From Leptasterias polaris (lineage: Eukaryota > Echinodermata > Asteroidea > Forcipulatida > Asteriidae): a stretch of 64,000 bases of DNA. Shown here piece by piece: positions 33,600-44,354 of the stretch. The stretch covers positions 6,076,001 through 6,140,000 of the forward strand of contig JAZGTN010000009.1 of the NCBI GenBank assembly GCA_037783415.1. The letters are read 5' to 3'. Position 1 is the first letter of the stretch. Each line of letters begins with the position of its first letter. Under the pieces are notes generated by a model, which saw nothing but the letters and a program-made list of their open reading frames with translations, was not told the DNA's origin and searched no databases. Both the position numbers and the translations under genes were made by a program.

Positions 33600-34035
33600 C
33601 TGTTGTTGACTCTGTTACATGAGATTGAATAAGTATAATGTGACGGTTAATAATAGGTAGTTTATCAGGTACTTTTAACCTTTGTACCAAAGTACCTTAC
33701 ATACACATTTCCCGCGGTTCGTAGTATAGCGGGAAATAATTGTCTTATAGGAATTCGAGAAATGCATTGTGCATATCAGGTGGACATTATGTAATAGAGG
33801 TGAAGATTGAGGTTTAAAAGGAGGTTACAAAGGGTATTGAAGACAGTCTGTGAAAGTGCTTGCTAGACTGTCTATTCAGGCGTCGCTCCTTGTGCTTCGC
33901 TAACGCCATAACTGTTTATAGGGAAGAGTTATTATTGTGTATTATGCAGTGAGTATAGATAAGCCCTACTACTACCGCCCGTTCGTCACCCCTAAGCATT
34001 CCTGAAACCATCTTAACTCCTTTAGCACTGGCAGG

Positions 34036-34692
34036 TTGCTGATCTTTTACATCAAGGAATTGATCCTGGTTGGTGACTTTAATCTAAACATGTTTGAAGA
34101 TGCAGAGCGTTCAAAAATTGATGACTTCTGTTGTGAATTTCAAGTTAAGCAACTAATAAATAGTCCTACCAGAGTCACACCAACATCCAGCACCTGCATT
34201 GATCTTGTTTTAACCTCACACCCAGATAATATTACTCTTTCCAATGTCATTCCTCTTGGACTAAGTGATCATTCAATGGTATTAGTAATCAGGAAAACCA
34301 ATGTACATATAAAAGTTCCACCTAAGGTCTCTAAATTAAGGAATTTTAAAAACTTTGATGAAGACCAGTTTTTGAGAGAGTTGTTTGATATGCCATGGGA
34401 ACATGTTCAAGATACGGATGATATTGATGAGGCGTGGGACATATGGGAGCAATTATTTAATGCAGTCTGTGATAGGAATGCACCTTATCGGGAAATTCGC
34501 CAAAGAAGTAAACATATGGCCCCTTGGGTGACAAAGGAAATGCTACAACTTGGTCGTAAACGAGATGCCATGAGGGCTAAAGCTCAGAAAACATCCAAAC
34601 ATGTGGACTGGCTGGTTGCTAGGAAATTGCGAAATCATGCCAATAATTTGGCGAAATATCAAAAAAAAAATACTATTATGAAGGTGAAATAA
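34036..34692 (+). pseudogene. LINE endonuclease C-terminal fragment
   Basis: Shows LVGDFNLN, then SSTCIDLVLTS and LSDHSMVLV, the closing motifs of AP-type LINE endonucleases. The frame is lost in a run of about ten A near 34665. The next frame continues KYYYEGEIKNSRCNSRKLW, so a slippage indel is the cause. Confidence 0.85.
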
Positions 34693-35345
34693 AAAACAGT
34701 CGTTGCAATTCTAGGAAATTGTGGTCTCTGGCTAAAGAAGCGAGCTCAAAGAATAACAATATTACTTTACCATCTTGTTCAAACAAGCTCTCCTTAGCCA
34801 ACAACTTTAATACATTTTTTGTAAATATTGGTGCTGACCTTGCTGAAGCGTTTCAGGACATTCCACTGCCTGGAGAAAACTCCCCACCAACCGGCTCAGG
34901 GGATACCGTTAACGCTGATAATTTCTCTTTTTCTCCAATTACAGTCACCTTTGTTCAAAAACAAATTAAGGAAATGGACCCGTCTGTAGCCACAGGGATA
35001 GACGGTATATCCTGTAGGCTACTGAAAGCTGCATGTCCGGTCATATGTCCGTCGCTTGCATATTTAATAAACAGATCGTTGTTTTCGGGTATTGTTCCAA
35101 AAAAATGGAAAATAGCCAGAGTCACGCCCATTTTTAACGGTGGTGACCGGGAGCAGATCACTAACTATAGACCCATCTCAGTTCTCCCTCTTGTTTCTAA
35201 GGTTTTGGAAAGGGCTGTTAATAACCAACTACGAGAGTTTCTTGGTCAGAACAATTTCCTTGCAGACCAGCAATCGGGGTTTAGACCGCATCATTCGACC
35301 CAGACAACAGTGCTTGATGTTACCGATTTTATACTTTCTGTTTTA
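34050..35345 (+). mobile_element. LINE fragment truncated at both ends (intronic)
   Basis: An endonuclease C-terminal half and the start of RT are present; the palm motifs, C-terminus and 3' UTR are absent. Loss of the 3' end is not expected from target-primed insertion and implies a later deletion or recombination. It lies in the mucin intron between 33599 and 37190, antisense to the host gene. Confidence 0.85.
34719..35345 (+). pseudogene. LINE reverse transcriptase, N-terminal part only
   Basis: Contains VATGIDGISCRLLK, KIARVTPIFNGGD, NYRPISVLPLVSKVLER and QSGFRPHHSTQT, the fingers region of a jockey/CR1-like RT. Homology ends around VTDFIL, before motif A, and unrelated sequence follows. 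Confidence 0.85.
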
Positions 35346-35634
35346 TGCTGTTTTAAAAACATTGTTGCATTCTATTTATTTTTCTTATGTCGTAATGGCT
35401 TTATCATCATTCCAAAATGTCCTATTTTTATGCATTACACACTATAGCGCGTTAATCTCGCTATTTTCTTTGCTTCGTTCTTATTTTTAATTATATAAAT
35501 TTTACTTTTTTACTTAATCATTTATCATTTTTATTGAAATATAGGGCCCTTAATGAAAGCAGTTTTGTAACTGATGAGGCTACCCTATTTAAATAAAACA
35601 GCAATATAATCTCTACACTCGCTGGTATCCATTT

Positions 35635-35780
35635 AATCCTAGGTGATGAAAAGCAATTCTCGTTAAGTGTCTTGCCCCAAGAACAGATACAAATCTCATG
35701 AAAGAAACAAATCGAATGACTCAGACGTTAAAACTTGAGGTTGATGCTGCAGACTACTCGGCCACAACATGCCAAGTTTT
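35635..35780 (-). mobile_element. SINE fragment, minus strand
   Basis: The reverse complement reads 'ttgtggccgag' at the head, and 'cttaacgagaattgcttttc' in the body of the Leu/Ser-type SINE. It is diverged and truncated. Confidence 0.6.
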
Positions 35781-36014
35781 GAGTCCTGCTGAAGTGCAGA
35801 CTTGGCATTTGTTTTAAAATGTTGGGTTCTGTTAAAAGACTGGGAAGCCAAGGTTCCCGAGACTTTCACACTACCTGCACTCTAACATTGGTAATTACGG
35901 TCAGTAACCACAAATTACCTAGAGACACCAAATTTTGCGGTAACTGTCTTGTCTTTTGAATTGCTGTGGTTCAGAACAAAATCGGTGGTTAAACTAAAAT
36001 GACCTTAATCGTAA

Positions 36015-36365
36015 TGTGTCAAGTGTCATGGCCGAGCGGTCTTCTGGATCAGACTCAAGCTTTGATGGTCACATTTTCGGTCATGACGCTTGTGTCCTTG
36101 AGCAAGAAACTTAACCATAATTGCTTCTCTTAACCCAGGTGTATAAATGGCAACCTGAAAGGGCAGAGACAGTATTGTGTTGGATTAACCCTTCAGCACT
36201 AATTAAAACAGCTTGGGATTGTATATGCTCCCATGGAGTTGAGAAAGTTAGAGGAATGGTCTAAAAGTATGCCCGATGAACAGGGATAATAATGTTGTAA
36301 AGGGCCTTGATCTTGCTACTGGGATATGTGCGCTATGTACATGTAAGAACCAATTATTATTAACC
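36015..36365 (+). mobile_element. Leu/Ser-type SINE, plus strand
   Basis: The head CATGGCCGAGCGGTCTTCTG is followed by 'tgtgtccttgagcaagaaac' and 'ttaaccataattgcttc'. The 3' end 'ggccttgatcttgctactgg', then 'gatatgtgcgctatgtac', closes with an ATTATTA tail. The 3' part resembles L2-type LINE ends, which would explain mobilisation by the window's LINEs. Confidence 0.75.
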
Positions 36366-36886
36366 CATATCCGCTGACCTACGGTTTTATCCGTAGTACA
36401 TGCAAATGCTACAAACGCCGAACTACGAATAATCACAGAGCATATTTAACGCAAAACATTGCCTCATTGATAAAGCCTGATTGCCCTTATATGGATGTAT
36501 AGTATCCCAGCAGCCTTCACGATGTCATACTGTTTGTCAGCCATGTTTTTCTGCATTGGACGTTACTTTGTCATTAATTGTTGAGGTTTTTTGGAGTAAA
36601 AACAGTGGGAGTTTTAGTAAGTAACGCGAGAAGAAATACTGAAAACTCCGAACATGAATCTTAGAATAAAGGCGATTTTATTCAGATTTTGAGCTATAAA
36701 AATGTGTGAAACTAACAGCAACTGTCATGTAACTTTGCACACTTTAATATTCCTTGTGTTTACGACAGTTTGGCCTGTTTTTGTGAATGTCACCATTTAT
36801 TTCATCGACAGCTTTTTGAAATATGGAAGCTTTTCAGAGATGTGCACCTCCATGATGTCACTACCCTAAGACGAGATAACACATGA

Positions 36887-37143
36887 GCCCAATTTCATAG
36901 AGCTGCTTTTAAGCACAAAAAGTAGCTACGCACAACAAAGCTATGCTTACCAAAAAAGACTACCAGTTAAAATACCATTTCCCATTCAGCATCTGTTGCT
37001 AAGCAGAAATTTTGAATATCAAATAATAATCCAGAAGGAAAACAAACTGGGTGATTTTTAAATACTTTTGGGTTGATCAAACAAAGAAAAGAGAAAATCG
37101 CTAAGCAATATTTTCTGCCTGAAGCAGCTCTATGAATTCGGGC
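36887..37143. mobile_element. 257-bp foldback MITE
   Basis: The ends GCCCAATTTCATAGAGCTGC and its inverted partner 'gcagctctatgaattcgggc' define the element. The centre carries a piece of the SINE tail seen at 21420-21480 ('gggtgatttttaaatacttttgggttgatc'). Related fragments lie at 10.1-10.3 kb and in the 2.6-kb tandem units. It is only 47 bp from a mucin exon. Confidence 0.7.
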
Positions 37144-37189
37144 CCTGGTGTCACTTTTTTGGTTGACTGAAAACTGACATGTGACTCAC

Positions 37190-37418
37190 CTTTAGCAACC
37201 ACATTAGAATCTACGTTCAGGGTTGTCTGTCCGTTACTTAAGAATTTGTCTGTGACGATGTCATTGTTCAAGACACTCATGACCATTTCCGGGGTGGTAA
37301 TAGAAGTCAATGGGAGTCCCAAGACGAAGGTGGCAATGATGCTACCTGGACTCAATACAATCCCAGATATTGATGTATAATCTGACGTGGATGCACTGTT
37401 CTTGAGATGATAATTCAC
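37190..37418 (-). CDS. Membrane mucin gene, SEA domain second half
   Basis: The acceptor 'tttctctttcctcatcaag' and donor GTGAGTC bound 229 nt, phase 0 to 1. The residues ...SISGIVLSPGSIIATFVLGL hold the core of a SEA domain. GSIIA matches the G-S-hydrophobic site where membrane-mucin SEA domains cleave themselves between Gly and Ser. The remaining strand/helix region (PEMVMSVLNND) and a short spacer follow. Confidence 0.85.
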
Positions 37419-37846
37419 CTTGATGAGGAAAGAGAAAAAACATCAATGATTGTTTCACAAGACTCTAAACCTCAACGTTACTCACCATCAATCCAACAAA
37501 ATCCAACTGCACCTTTTGTTTGAAATTGTTGGACAATGAGAACTGCACTTTCAAAACCGGTCAATGCTCTACATGGGATTGGGCAGACCACCATAATCAG
37601 AGTCCAACAGTTTGGGTGTTGAGTTATTGAATGGTGATAGATTGTGTCAGAGTGAGGGAGGATCCCAGTATCACTCTAGGGAATTAAAGTAAACGCATGG
37701 ACCAATCACAGCAGCATTCTTTGCATGCCAATGTCTGGCACTGTAAGTTTCATTATAAAATGTAAACAAGCTTCCATCCAAAGGATAGCTGTTTGGTACG
37801 TATTGTGTGTTGGCCAAGGCCTGTTCACATGAAGATTTTAACTTAC

Positions 37847-37977
37847 TACACTAGAAATGATGATTAGGAACTGTTGTGTTGCTGCAGCGTGCGGATTGCT
37901 GTAAATCGGAAGAAATACGACGGCAGTTCCGTTGACTCCCAGGACACGTAGATTAACTGTTATTGATCTTGGAGCCA
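37847..37977 (-). CDS. Membrane mucin gene, SEA domain first half
   Basis: The acceptor 'tttttcattccacag' and donor GTAAGT bound 131 nt, phase 1 to 0. The sequence VAPRSITVNLRVLG, then VVFLPIYSNPHAAATQQFL and IIISSV, is consistent with the first strand and helix of a SEA domain. It continues in phase into 37190-37418. Confidence 0.82.
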
Positions 37978-38439
37978 CTGTGGAATGAAAAATGATTGCA
38001 ATGTCAAGATAATTATCTACACAAAACATGGAAGATGTCAATACTATAAATAAAGAAAAACATTGAGTTGGTATCCCTCAACGTTGTAACGTACAGGGCA
38101 CTTAGCAAATATATACATCACTGGACAGACATAAGGTAACAACATAAATTCATAATTACTGTTCAAAAGTATCCTTGAACAAGAACGTTTATAAACTCTA
38201 CTTCAAACTTGGCAATGGTGGTGAAAGACGCACATCAGATGGGAATAAGTTCCATAAATTGGCTGCAGCAAATCCCAGTGATGGACTCTTGGAAACACAG
38301 GGTTTCAGCAGACTTGAAGACTAAATTTGTTGCTCTAAGAAATGTTTGTATGCTTAGAACATTATACACAACAATAAGTATATCAGATGCCACCTAGTGT
38401 CTCAGGTCTACAAGTATATTTGCGCTTTTCTATTCTAAC

Positions 38440-39305
38440 AAAGCCAAGCGCACCCCACACCAACTTCTTCGTACCCCCACACCAACTTCCGCACCCCCAC
38501 ACCAACTTCCCAGCACCCCTACACAAACTTCCGCACCCCCACACAACTTCCGCACCCCCACACCAACTTCCCAGCACCCCCACACCAACTTCCCCGCACC
38601 CCCACACCAACTTCCGCACCCCCACACCAACTTCTGCACCCCCACACCAACTTCCCAGCACCCCTACACCAACTTCCCCGCACCCCCACACCAACTTCCG
38701 CACCCCACACCAACTTCCGCACCCCCACACCAACTTCCGCACCCCCACACCAACTTCCGCACCCCCACCAACTTCTGCACCCCCACAACAACTTCCCAGC
38801 ACCCCCACACCAACTTCCCCGCACCCCCACACCAACTTCCGCACCCCCACACCAACTTCCCAGCACCCCTACACCAACTTCCCCGCACCCCCACACCAAC
38901 TTCCGCACCCCCAAACCAACTTCCGCACCCCCACACCAACTTCCGCACCCCCACCAACTTCTGCACCCCCACACCAACTTCCCAGCACCCCCACACCAAC
39001 TTCCCCGCACCCCCACACCAACTTCCGCACCCCCACACCAACTTCCCAGCACCCCTACACCAACTTCCGCACCCCCACACCAACTTCTTCACACCCCCAC
39101 ACCAACTTCCCAGCACCCCCACACCAACGTCCGCACCCCCACACCAACTTCTGCACCCCCACACCAACTTCTGCACCCCCACACCAACTTCCCAGCACCC
39201 CCACACAAATTTCTCACACCCCCAAACCGACTTCCCTGCACCCCAACATCAACTTCCCCGCACCCCCACACAAACTTCTTTGCACTCCCACCAACTTTCT
39301 GTTTA
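38440..39305. repeat. Intronic minisatellite, ~20-26 bp units
   Basis: About 40 units of CACCCCCACACCAACTTCC with variants (cccag, ccg, ctg linkers) run for about 865 bp. All frames are open across much of it, giving false Pro/Thr/His-rich (+) and Gly/Val/Trp-rich (-) proteins. It lies between two well-supported mucin exons and has no splice signals of its own. Confidence 0.93.
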
Positions 39306-39483
39306 ATGAAGGACTACACAAGTAAACCGAGGATGCTTTACATGGGATCAGGCACACCACCAGAGTCTACCAGTTTGGTAGGTGGGGAACCAGATGGTGT
39401 CCGTTTTTGTCAGAGTGAGTAAGGATCCTTATAAATCACTCAAGGGAATCAGCGTTAGGGTTAGGATCACTTCAAAGACTCAC

Positions 39484-39627
39484 CCACACACACTTGTCCC
39501 ACTTTTGTGTAACCGTCAAGAAGCCGGCATTCGCAAGTGTAGCCATTTGCAGAGGTGTAGGGATCCGGCGCGCAGTATTCGCCAACACCGGTACAAGATA
39601 TTGGTGCAGATGTACAAGGATCACCAA
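39484..39627 (-). CDS. Membrane mucin gene, EGF-1 exon
   Basis: The acceptor 'gtcttattgcag' and donor GTGAGTC bound 144 nt, phase 1 to 1. The frame VGDPCTSAPISCTGVGEYC... then YTCECRLLDGYTKVGQVC has six Cys in EGF order. It sits directly before the SEA domain, as in MUC3/12/13/17-type mucins. Confidence 0.87.
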
Positions 39628-39639
39628 CTGCAATAAGAC

Positions 39640-40309
39640 GAGATTAAAGGAAATGTACAAAAAATGTAGTTCGAGAGAGGAGATTGTAGAAAAGAGATAT
39701 TAAAACCTAATTCCATACTTTGTTTCAACTTTATACTTCTCTATTGCAAATACAATGTAATTATCAGTATTAGGTTGAGGCGTACAACATTATTGACTTA
39801 AGAAAAAGTGAGTTCCTTCCCAATTTAAGTTTCCATAAGCACACATCAAACCCCCCTTTGGGAGTTACATCAATTTCAGCACATTCACCCTTAACAGTAG
39901 TGCGCTGGCCAAATACCAGTTAAAACACCCGAAGGACCAGTCAAAATTCACCCCAAGTGGTCCGGCTAGCTAGCTAGGAGTAGAAAAGCTTCTCTATTTC
40001 ATTTGAATGATGGAAAAGTGAAGAAGGTAATGGACTAGTGAAGTGACAACCTAACCGGTCAGTCATTAAAAATGCAATCCTTTTCGGACACTCACGTTTT
40101 AATGAAAAGGAGGGAAAAATTGTTTATGTTTTAGCAATAATTTCTGCTCAGTCACATACCTGCTTATATATTTGAGGGCTGTTAATTGCTATTTGCTAAA
40201 GATTGATACCGTTATAAATTCGATACGTGATTGCAAACTAATCAATGTTTGTTTAATGTTGACCTTAAATGATCGCAAAATCAGGGTTGAATATTGACCC
40301 AATTCACCC
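39640..40309. other. Intron, no feature seen
   Basis: Non-coding sequence up to the left breakpoint of the 3.1-kb duplication. Confidence 0.4.
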
Positions 40310-40540
40310 GACGTCATCATCACAAATCTTGGTTGTGCATTTTTGGGAGTCGATGTCCCCATGTAGTGCATAAGAGTGTAGTGCGCATTTTAAGCCGAGG
40401 TGGCCCTTATGCTTGTCTTAATTTTACGTGCATTTTAACTCCGAAATTGACGAGTGTGGCAGACATAATTCGCATGTGACATTGGTACACGGGTCAATAA
40501 AGTTTGTTTGTTTGTTTGTTTGTTTGTTTTTTTAATTACA
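40300..40540 (+). mobile_element. Retroposon 3' end with (TTTG)n tail
   Basis: A unique stretch ends 'cacgggtcaataaag' followed by seven TTTG units, which is typical of the 3' end of an RTE-like LINE or its SINE. It is present again at 43403-43635 in copy 2. Confidence 0.5.
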
Positions 40541-40574
40541 GGGCTTTTCTCTATTTCATCCCTAATTGTCTTAC

Positions 40575-40676
40575 CTTGACACGTTGCACCAGAGAAGCCT
40601 TGGGGGCAACTACACTCGCACGTTGGTGCGTAAAATGTACCACCATTTAGACAGCTCCTAGAGTCCAAAGGGCAAA
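40575..40676 (-). CDS. Membrane mucin gene, EGF-like exon (duplicate copy 1)
   Basis: The acceptor 'gtttttgatatag' and donor GTAAGAC bound 102 nt, phase 1 to 1, so its gain or loss keeps the frame. The protein has CPLDSRSCLNGGTFYAPTC, then ECSCPQGFSGATCQ, six Cys ending in the CxCxCPxGFxGxxC pattern. Its nucleotide sequence is identical to 43668-43769. Confidence 0.85.
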
Positions 40677-40805
40677 CTATATCAAAAACAAAAGATAGAC
40701 TTTGTGATTCCTAAGGACAGGAAAGCCCCTTTAATGATTGCAAAATTGCTCTCATTTCTTAGTTTCTAAACTGTCTTGCATAATTTTTCCCCCAATAAAT
40801 ATGTC

Positions 40806-41140
40806 AATTCAATTCAATTCAATTTAAATCAACCTTTATTTCCACATTGGTGAAAAAAGGAGAAAACAAAAAAATTTGAACAATGATTTAAATCAGAGTC
40901 AATCAAGAACTGATTGATAAAAATAATTAATGAAAACAAAAACAAAGGTAATGAAATGAAAATAACATAATGCAATGGATACAGAGCAAATTAATGTGGG
41001 GGCATTTTCAGAAGCCACAAGGAGGCTTGTTTTCAAATTCCCACTGACAAATACAAAACGAAACAAATAACAACAAAAATAAAAGCAACAAATAAACAAA
41101 AATTAACAATTAAACTCAAAGAGGAATATGTTGAACAAAA
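40806..41140 (-). mobile_element. LINE 3' UTR fragment with (ATTGA)n tail
   Basis: 'tcaattcaattcaattcaat' (the tail, read on the minus strand) is followed by 'ctttatttccacattgg' and by 'gtgggggcattttcagaagcc'. The last resembles the 3' UTR motif of the LINEs at 8.8 and 27.3 kb. It is strongly 5'-truncated and has no RT. Confidence 0.65.
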
Positions 41141-41239
41141 AATAATAGTAATAATGATAATAAAACAACAAAGAAGGTGGTAATAACAACAATGACATAG
41201 TTCGGAAGAGGGCAGACATGAATATTATATAACTCCACA

Positions 41240-41402
41240 GTTGGGTAACTATTCGCTCCGGATTTTCGGCGATATCTCAAAAACATGACAACCTTTTGAA
41301 ATGAAATTTTCACAGGTTAGTTTTTTTATATATAACTACATTTATATAGGATTGATATAATCGAACGGTTCCAAAAACCAAAGGTATACATTGCCTTTAA
41401 TA
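41240..41402 (+). repeat. Dispersed ~300-bp repeat, copy 3
   Basis: Same family as 19030-19300 ('ttcggcgatatctcaaaaac', 'gaaattttcacaggttag', 'ggttccaaaaaccaaagg'). Confidence 0.6.
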
Positions 41403-41463
41403 AATGCCTGGTACTCAAATGTATGCAACTTTAGCAGAATAGCTACCCAGATAGCATGCATAC

Positions 41464-42925
41464 ATTGGACCAACGTTGGTATCTGGTCGGCAATGTTGGC
41501 GTTAGTATTGTGTCAGCTTTTGGTGTTGGCCCCATGTTGGCACTACGTCGCCACGATCGGCATTGGCATTAAGTTTGTTTCTGAAGTTGGGCCAATGTTG
41601 GTTCTAGGTCGGCGTTACAAGGTTTGGTTTTAAGTCGGCACTCAATGTTGAGCCAACATTGGTTGGTGGTGGAAAAGCAATATCGGCATTGTGTTGGTTT
41701 CCGACGTAAGGACTAATGTTGGTTCTAGGTCAGCATTAAAACATCGGTTTTACGTCGGCACTCAATGTTGAGCCAGCATTGGTTATTGGTGGAAAAGCAA
41801 TATCGGCATTGTGTTGGGTTCCGATGTAGGACCAATGTTGGCTCTAGGTCATCATTACCACATCGGTTTTACGTCGGCACTCAATGTTGAGCCAGCATTG
41901 GTTATTGGTGGAAAAGCAATATCGGCATTGTGTTGGGTTCCGATGTAGGACCAATGTTGGCTCTAGGTCAGCATTGTCACATTGGTTTTACGTCGGCACT
42001 CATTGTTGAGCCAATGTTGGTTTTGGTGGGAAAAGCAATATCGGCATTATGTTTGCTGTGATGTTGGGCCAATGTGGGCTCTAGGTTGGCATTACCACAT
42101 TGGTTTTACATCGGCACTCGTTGTGGAGCACATGTTGGTTAAGTGGAAAAGTAATATCGGCTTTGTGTTAGTTGCCAACTTAGAACAAAGGTTGTCTTTA
42201 TGGCAACATCAACGTGGAACCAACCTTTGTTCTTATTGGCATTGTGTTGGTTTCCGACGTACATGTATGACCAATGTTGGCGTTATCACACTGTATTATG
42301 TCGATACTCAATTTGGAGTAAACGTTGGTTAGTTAGTAGGAATGCAATGTTGGTGACGTAGGACTAATGATTGCTAATGTTGAGCCAACGTTGAGCCAAC
42401 GTTGAAAATAATGCAACTTTGTGGGCGGGACTTAGAAGTGCATGATTTTTCTTAGAAAATATGAAAACAATTTTTGTTGAACTAAGGAATTTCCAAGGCA
42501 ATTTTTTTTACTTTTTTGTTTAATTCGTCTGTAAGAAAATATGTACATCAAAAGTACATAAAAACATTTGTCATTCTATGATATGTGAATTAAAAAATGA
42601 ACAGTTTTAATTAAATAACTTGTAAACCATGACTGGAAAGTCTGTGGATCCTGGACTATATAAATAAAAGACATGCAGTGGAGAAGGATGTGTAGGTCTG
42701 TACACGTTGTAGTGAGTGTAGAGTATAATTAGTTATGGGTATCATATCTTACATGTATATAATATATCATATAGGTATAAGTTAATATATATTAATTACT
42801 TGAACTAATTATAAAGGACATTAACTGCATAACAAGAAAGTTCAACTCTAAGTCATTGTTTTAGATTAACGGTACATTGGGGCAACGTTGGCCCAACGTT
42901 GGTCCAACGTCGCTCCAGCTTTGTG
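41464..42925. mobile_element. CCAACGTTGG element with internal 120-bp repeats, copy 1
   Basis: Ends carry inverted TTGGACCAACGTTGG-like sequence (left near 41468; right, reversed, near 42895-42915). The left two thirds is a tandem array of about 120-bp units ('ctctaggtcNgcattaNcacat', 'cggttttacgtcggcactca', 'atgttgagccaNcattgg', 'ggaaaagcaatatcggcatt') repeated six to seven times. Then about 450 bp of unique AT-rich sequence precedes the right end. It interrupts an EGF exon. The superfamily is unknown. Confidence 0.7.
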
Positions 42926-42985
42926 CACAGCTACATCCACACGCACTATCCTGGGTTTCACCATTCGAACATTGCACAGCACAAA
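42920..42985 (-). pseudogene. Broken EGF-like exon (duplicate copy 1)
   Basis: The acceptor 'gatcttttcattag' opens phase-1 codons for CAVQCSNGETQDSACGCSC and then AQSWS, matching the CxCxC layout of the 40575-40676 exon. The sixth Cys and the donor are missing, because the CCAACGTTGG element starts right after TGG AGC. The exon is therefore probably non-functional. Confidence 0.65.
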
Positions 42986-43058
42986 CTAATGAAAAGATCC
43001 CAAAATCAATAAACATCGTTAAGATAATCTCCAATTTCACAATATTCGGTCAACCGCC

Positions 43059-43340
43059 TCAATTCTGCAAGGTATGCAGTGACAGACTCGCCTTCCCGCT
43101 GATCACGCTTGTGGAAGCGAAATCTCTCTGCAATGACAAGTGGTTTGTGGGCAAGGTGCTTCCCCAAAATTTCAACCAATTCTTTGTAGGACTTGGTTTT
43201 TCCGGAGCGAGAAGATTCTTTAACAGTCCATAAGTTTTGGGCCCAATTAAACTAATAAAAGCAGGAACCCCAGCAAAATGTACAATCTCCTTGCATTGGT
43301 GTTTTTGTTTTGTTTGCATTTTCAAGCGTTCCCGAGTCAA
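43059..43340 (-). pseudogene. Gypsy-type Gag fragment, frame-broken copy
   Basis: Same segment as 46136-46477 but lacking a 7-bp direct-repeat unit (gcttggt), which shifts the frame after LLAPEKPS. It is a retroelement relic with no pol or LTR attached. Confidence 0.7.
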
Positions 43341-43667
43341 ATAAAGTGTGAAAGAATTTTACAAAACCTAGCGCAAACCTATTATTCATACACAGGTATT
43401 TTGACGTCATCATCACAAATCTTGGTTGTGCATTTTTTGGAGTCGATGTCCCCATGTAGTGCATAAGAGTGTAGTGCGCATTTTAAGCCGAGGTGGCCCT
43501 TATGCTTGTCTTAATTTTACGTGCATTTTAACTCCGAAATTGACGAGTGTGGCAGACATAATTCGCATGTGACATTGGTACACGGGTCAATAAAGTTTGT
43601 TTGTTTGTTTGTTTGTTTGTTTTTTTAATTACAGGGCTTTTCTCTATTTCATCCCTAATTGTCTTAC

Positions 43668-43769
43668 CTTGACACGTTGCACCAGAGAAGCCTTGGGGGC
43701 AACTACACTCGCACGTTGGTGCGTAAAATGTACCACCATTTAGACAGCTCCTAGAGTCCAAAGGGCAAA
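43668..43769 (-). CDS. Membrane mucin gene, EGF-like exon (duplicate copy 2)
   Basis: Identical in sequence, splice sites and phase (1 to 1) to 40575-40676. If both are spliced, the protein has two identical EGF-like modules in tandem before EGF-1. Confidence 0.85.
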
Positions 43770-44354
43770 CTATATCAAAAACAAAAGATAGACTTTGTGA
43801 TTTCTAAGGACAGGAAAGCCCCTTTAATGATTGCAAAATTGCTCTCATTTCTTAGTTTCTAAACTGTCTTGCATAATTTTTCCCCCAATAAATATGTCAA
43901 TTCAATTCAATTCAATTTAAATCAACCTTTATTTCCACATTGGTGAAAAAATGAGAAAACTAAAAATTGTGAACAATGATTTAAATCAGAGTCAATCAAG
44001 AACTGATTGATAAAAATAATTAATGAAAACAAAAAAGGTAATGAAATGAAAATAACATAATGCAATGGATACAGAGCAAATTAATGTGGGGGCATTTTCA
44101 GAAGCCAAAAGGAGGCTTGTTTTCAAATTCCCACTGACAAATACAAAACGAAACAAATAACAACAAAAATAAAAGCAACAAATAAACAAAAATTAACAAA
44201 AAAACAAAAATTAACAATTAAACTCAAAGAGGAATATGTTGAACAAAAAATAATAGTAATAATGATAATAAAACAACAAAGAAGGTGGTAATAACAACAA
44301 TGACATAGAAGGAGTTCGGAAGAGGGCAGACATGAATATTATATAACTCCACAG

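Larger units (their letters stand above)
40310..43402. repeat. 3.1-kb tandem duplication, copy 1
   Basis: Starts 'gacgtcatcatcacaaatc' and runs to 'cacaggtatttt'; the same series follows from 43403. It includes an EGF exon, a LINE 3' fragment, a dispersed repeat, the CCAACGTTGG element, a broken EGF exon and a Gag fragment. Copies differ only by scattered substitutions and small indels. Confidence 0.93.

Noticed and set aside
38387..39325. Long plus-strand Pro/Thr/His-rich ORF and several minus-strand Gly/Val/Trp-rich ORFs
   Set aside because: They are translations of one minisatellite whose units lack stops in any frame. The region lies inside a well-supported intron.
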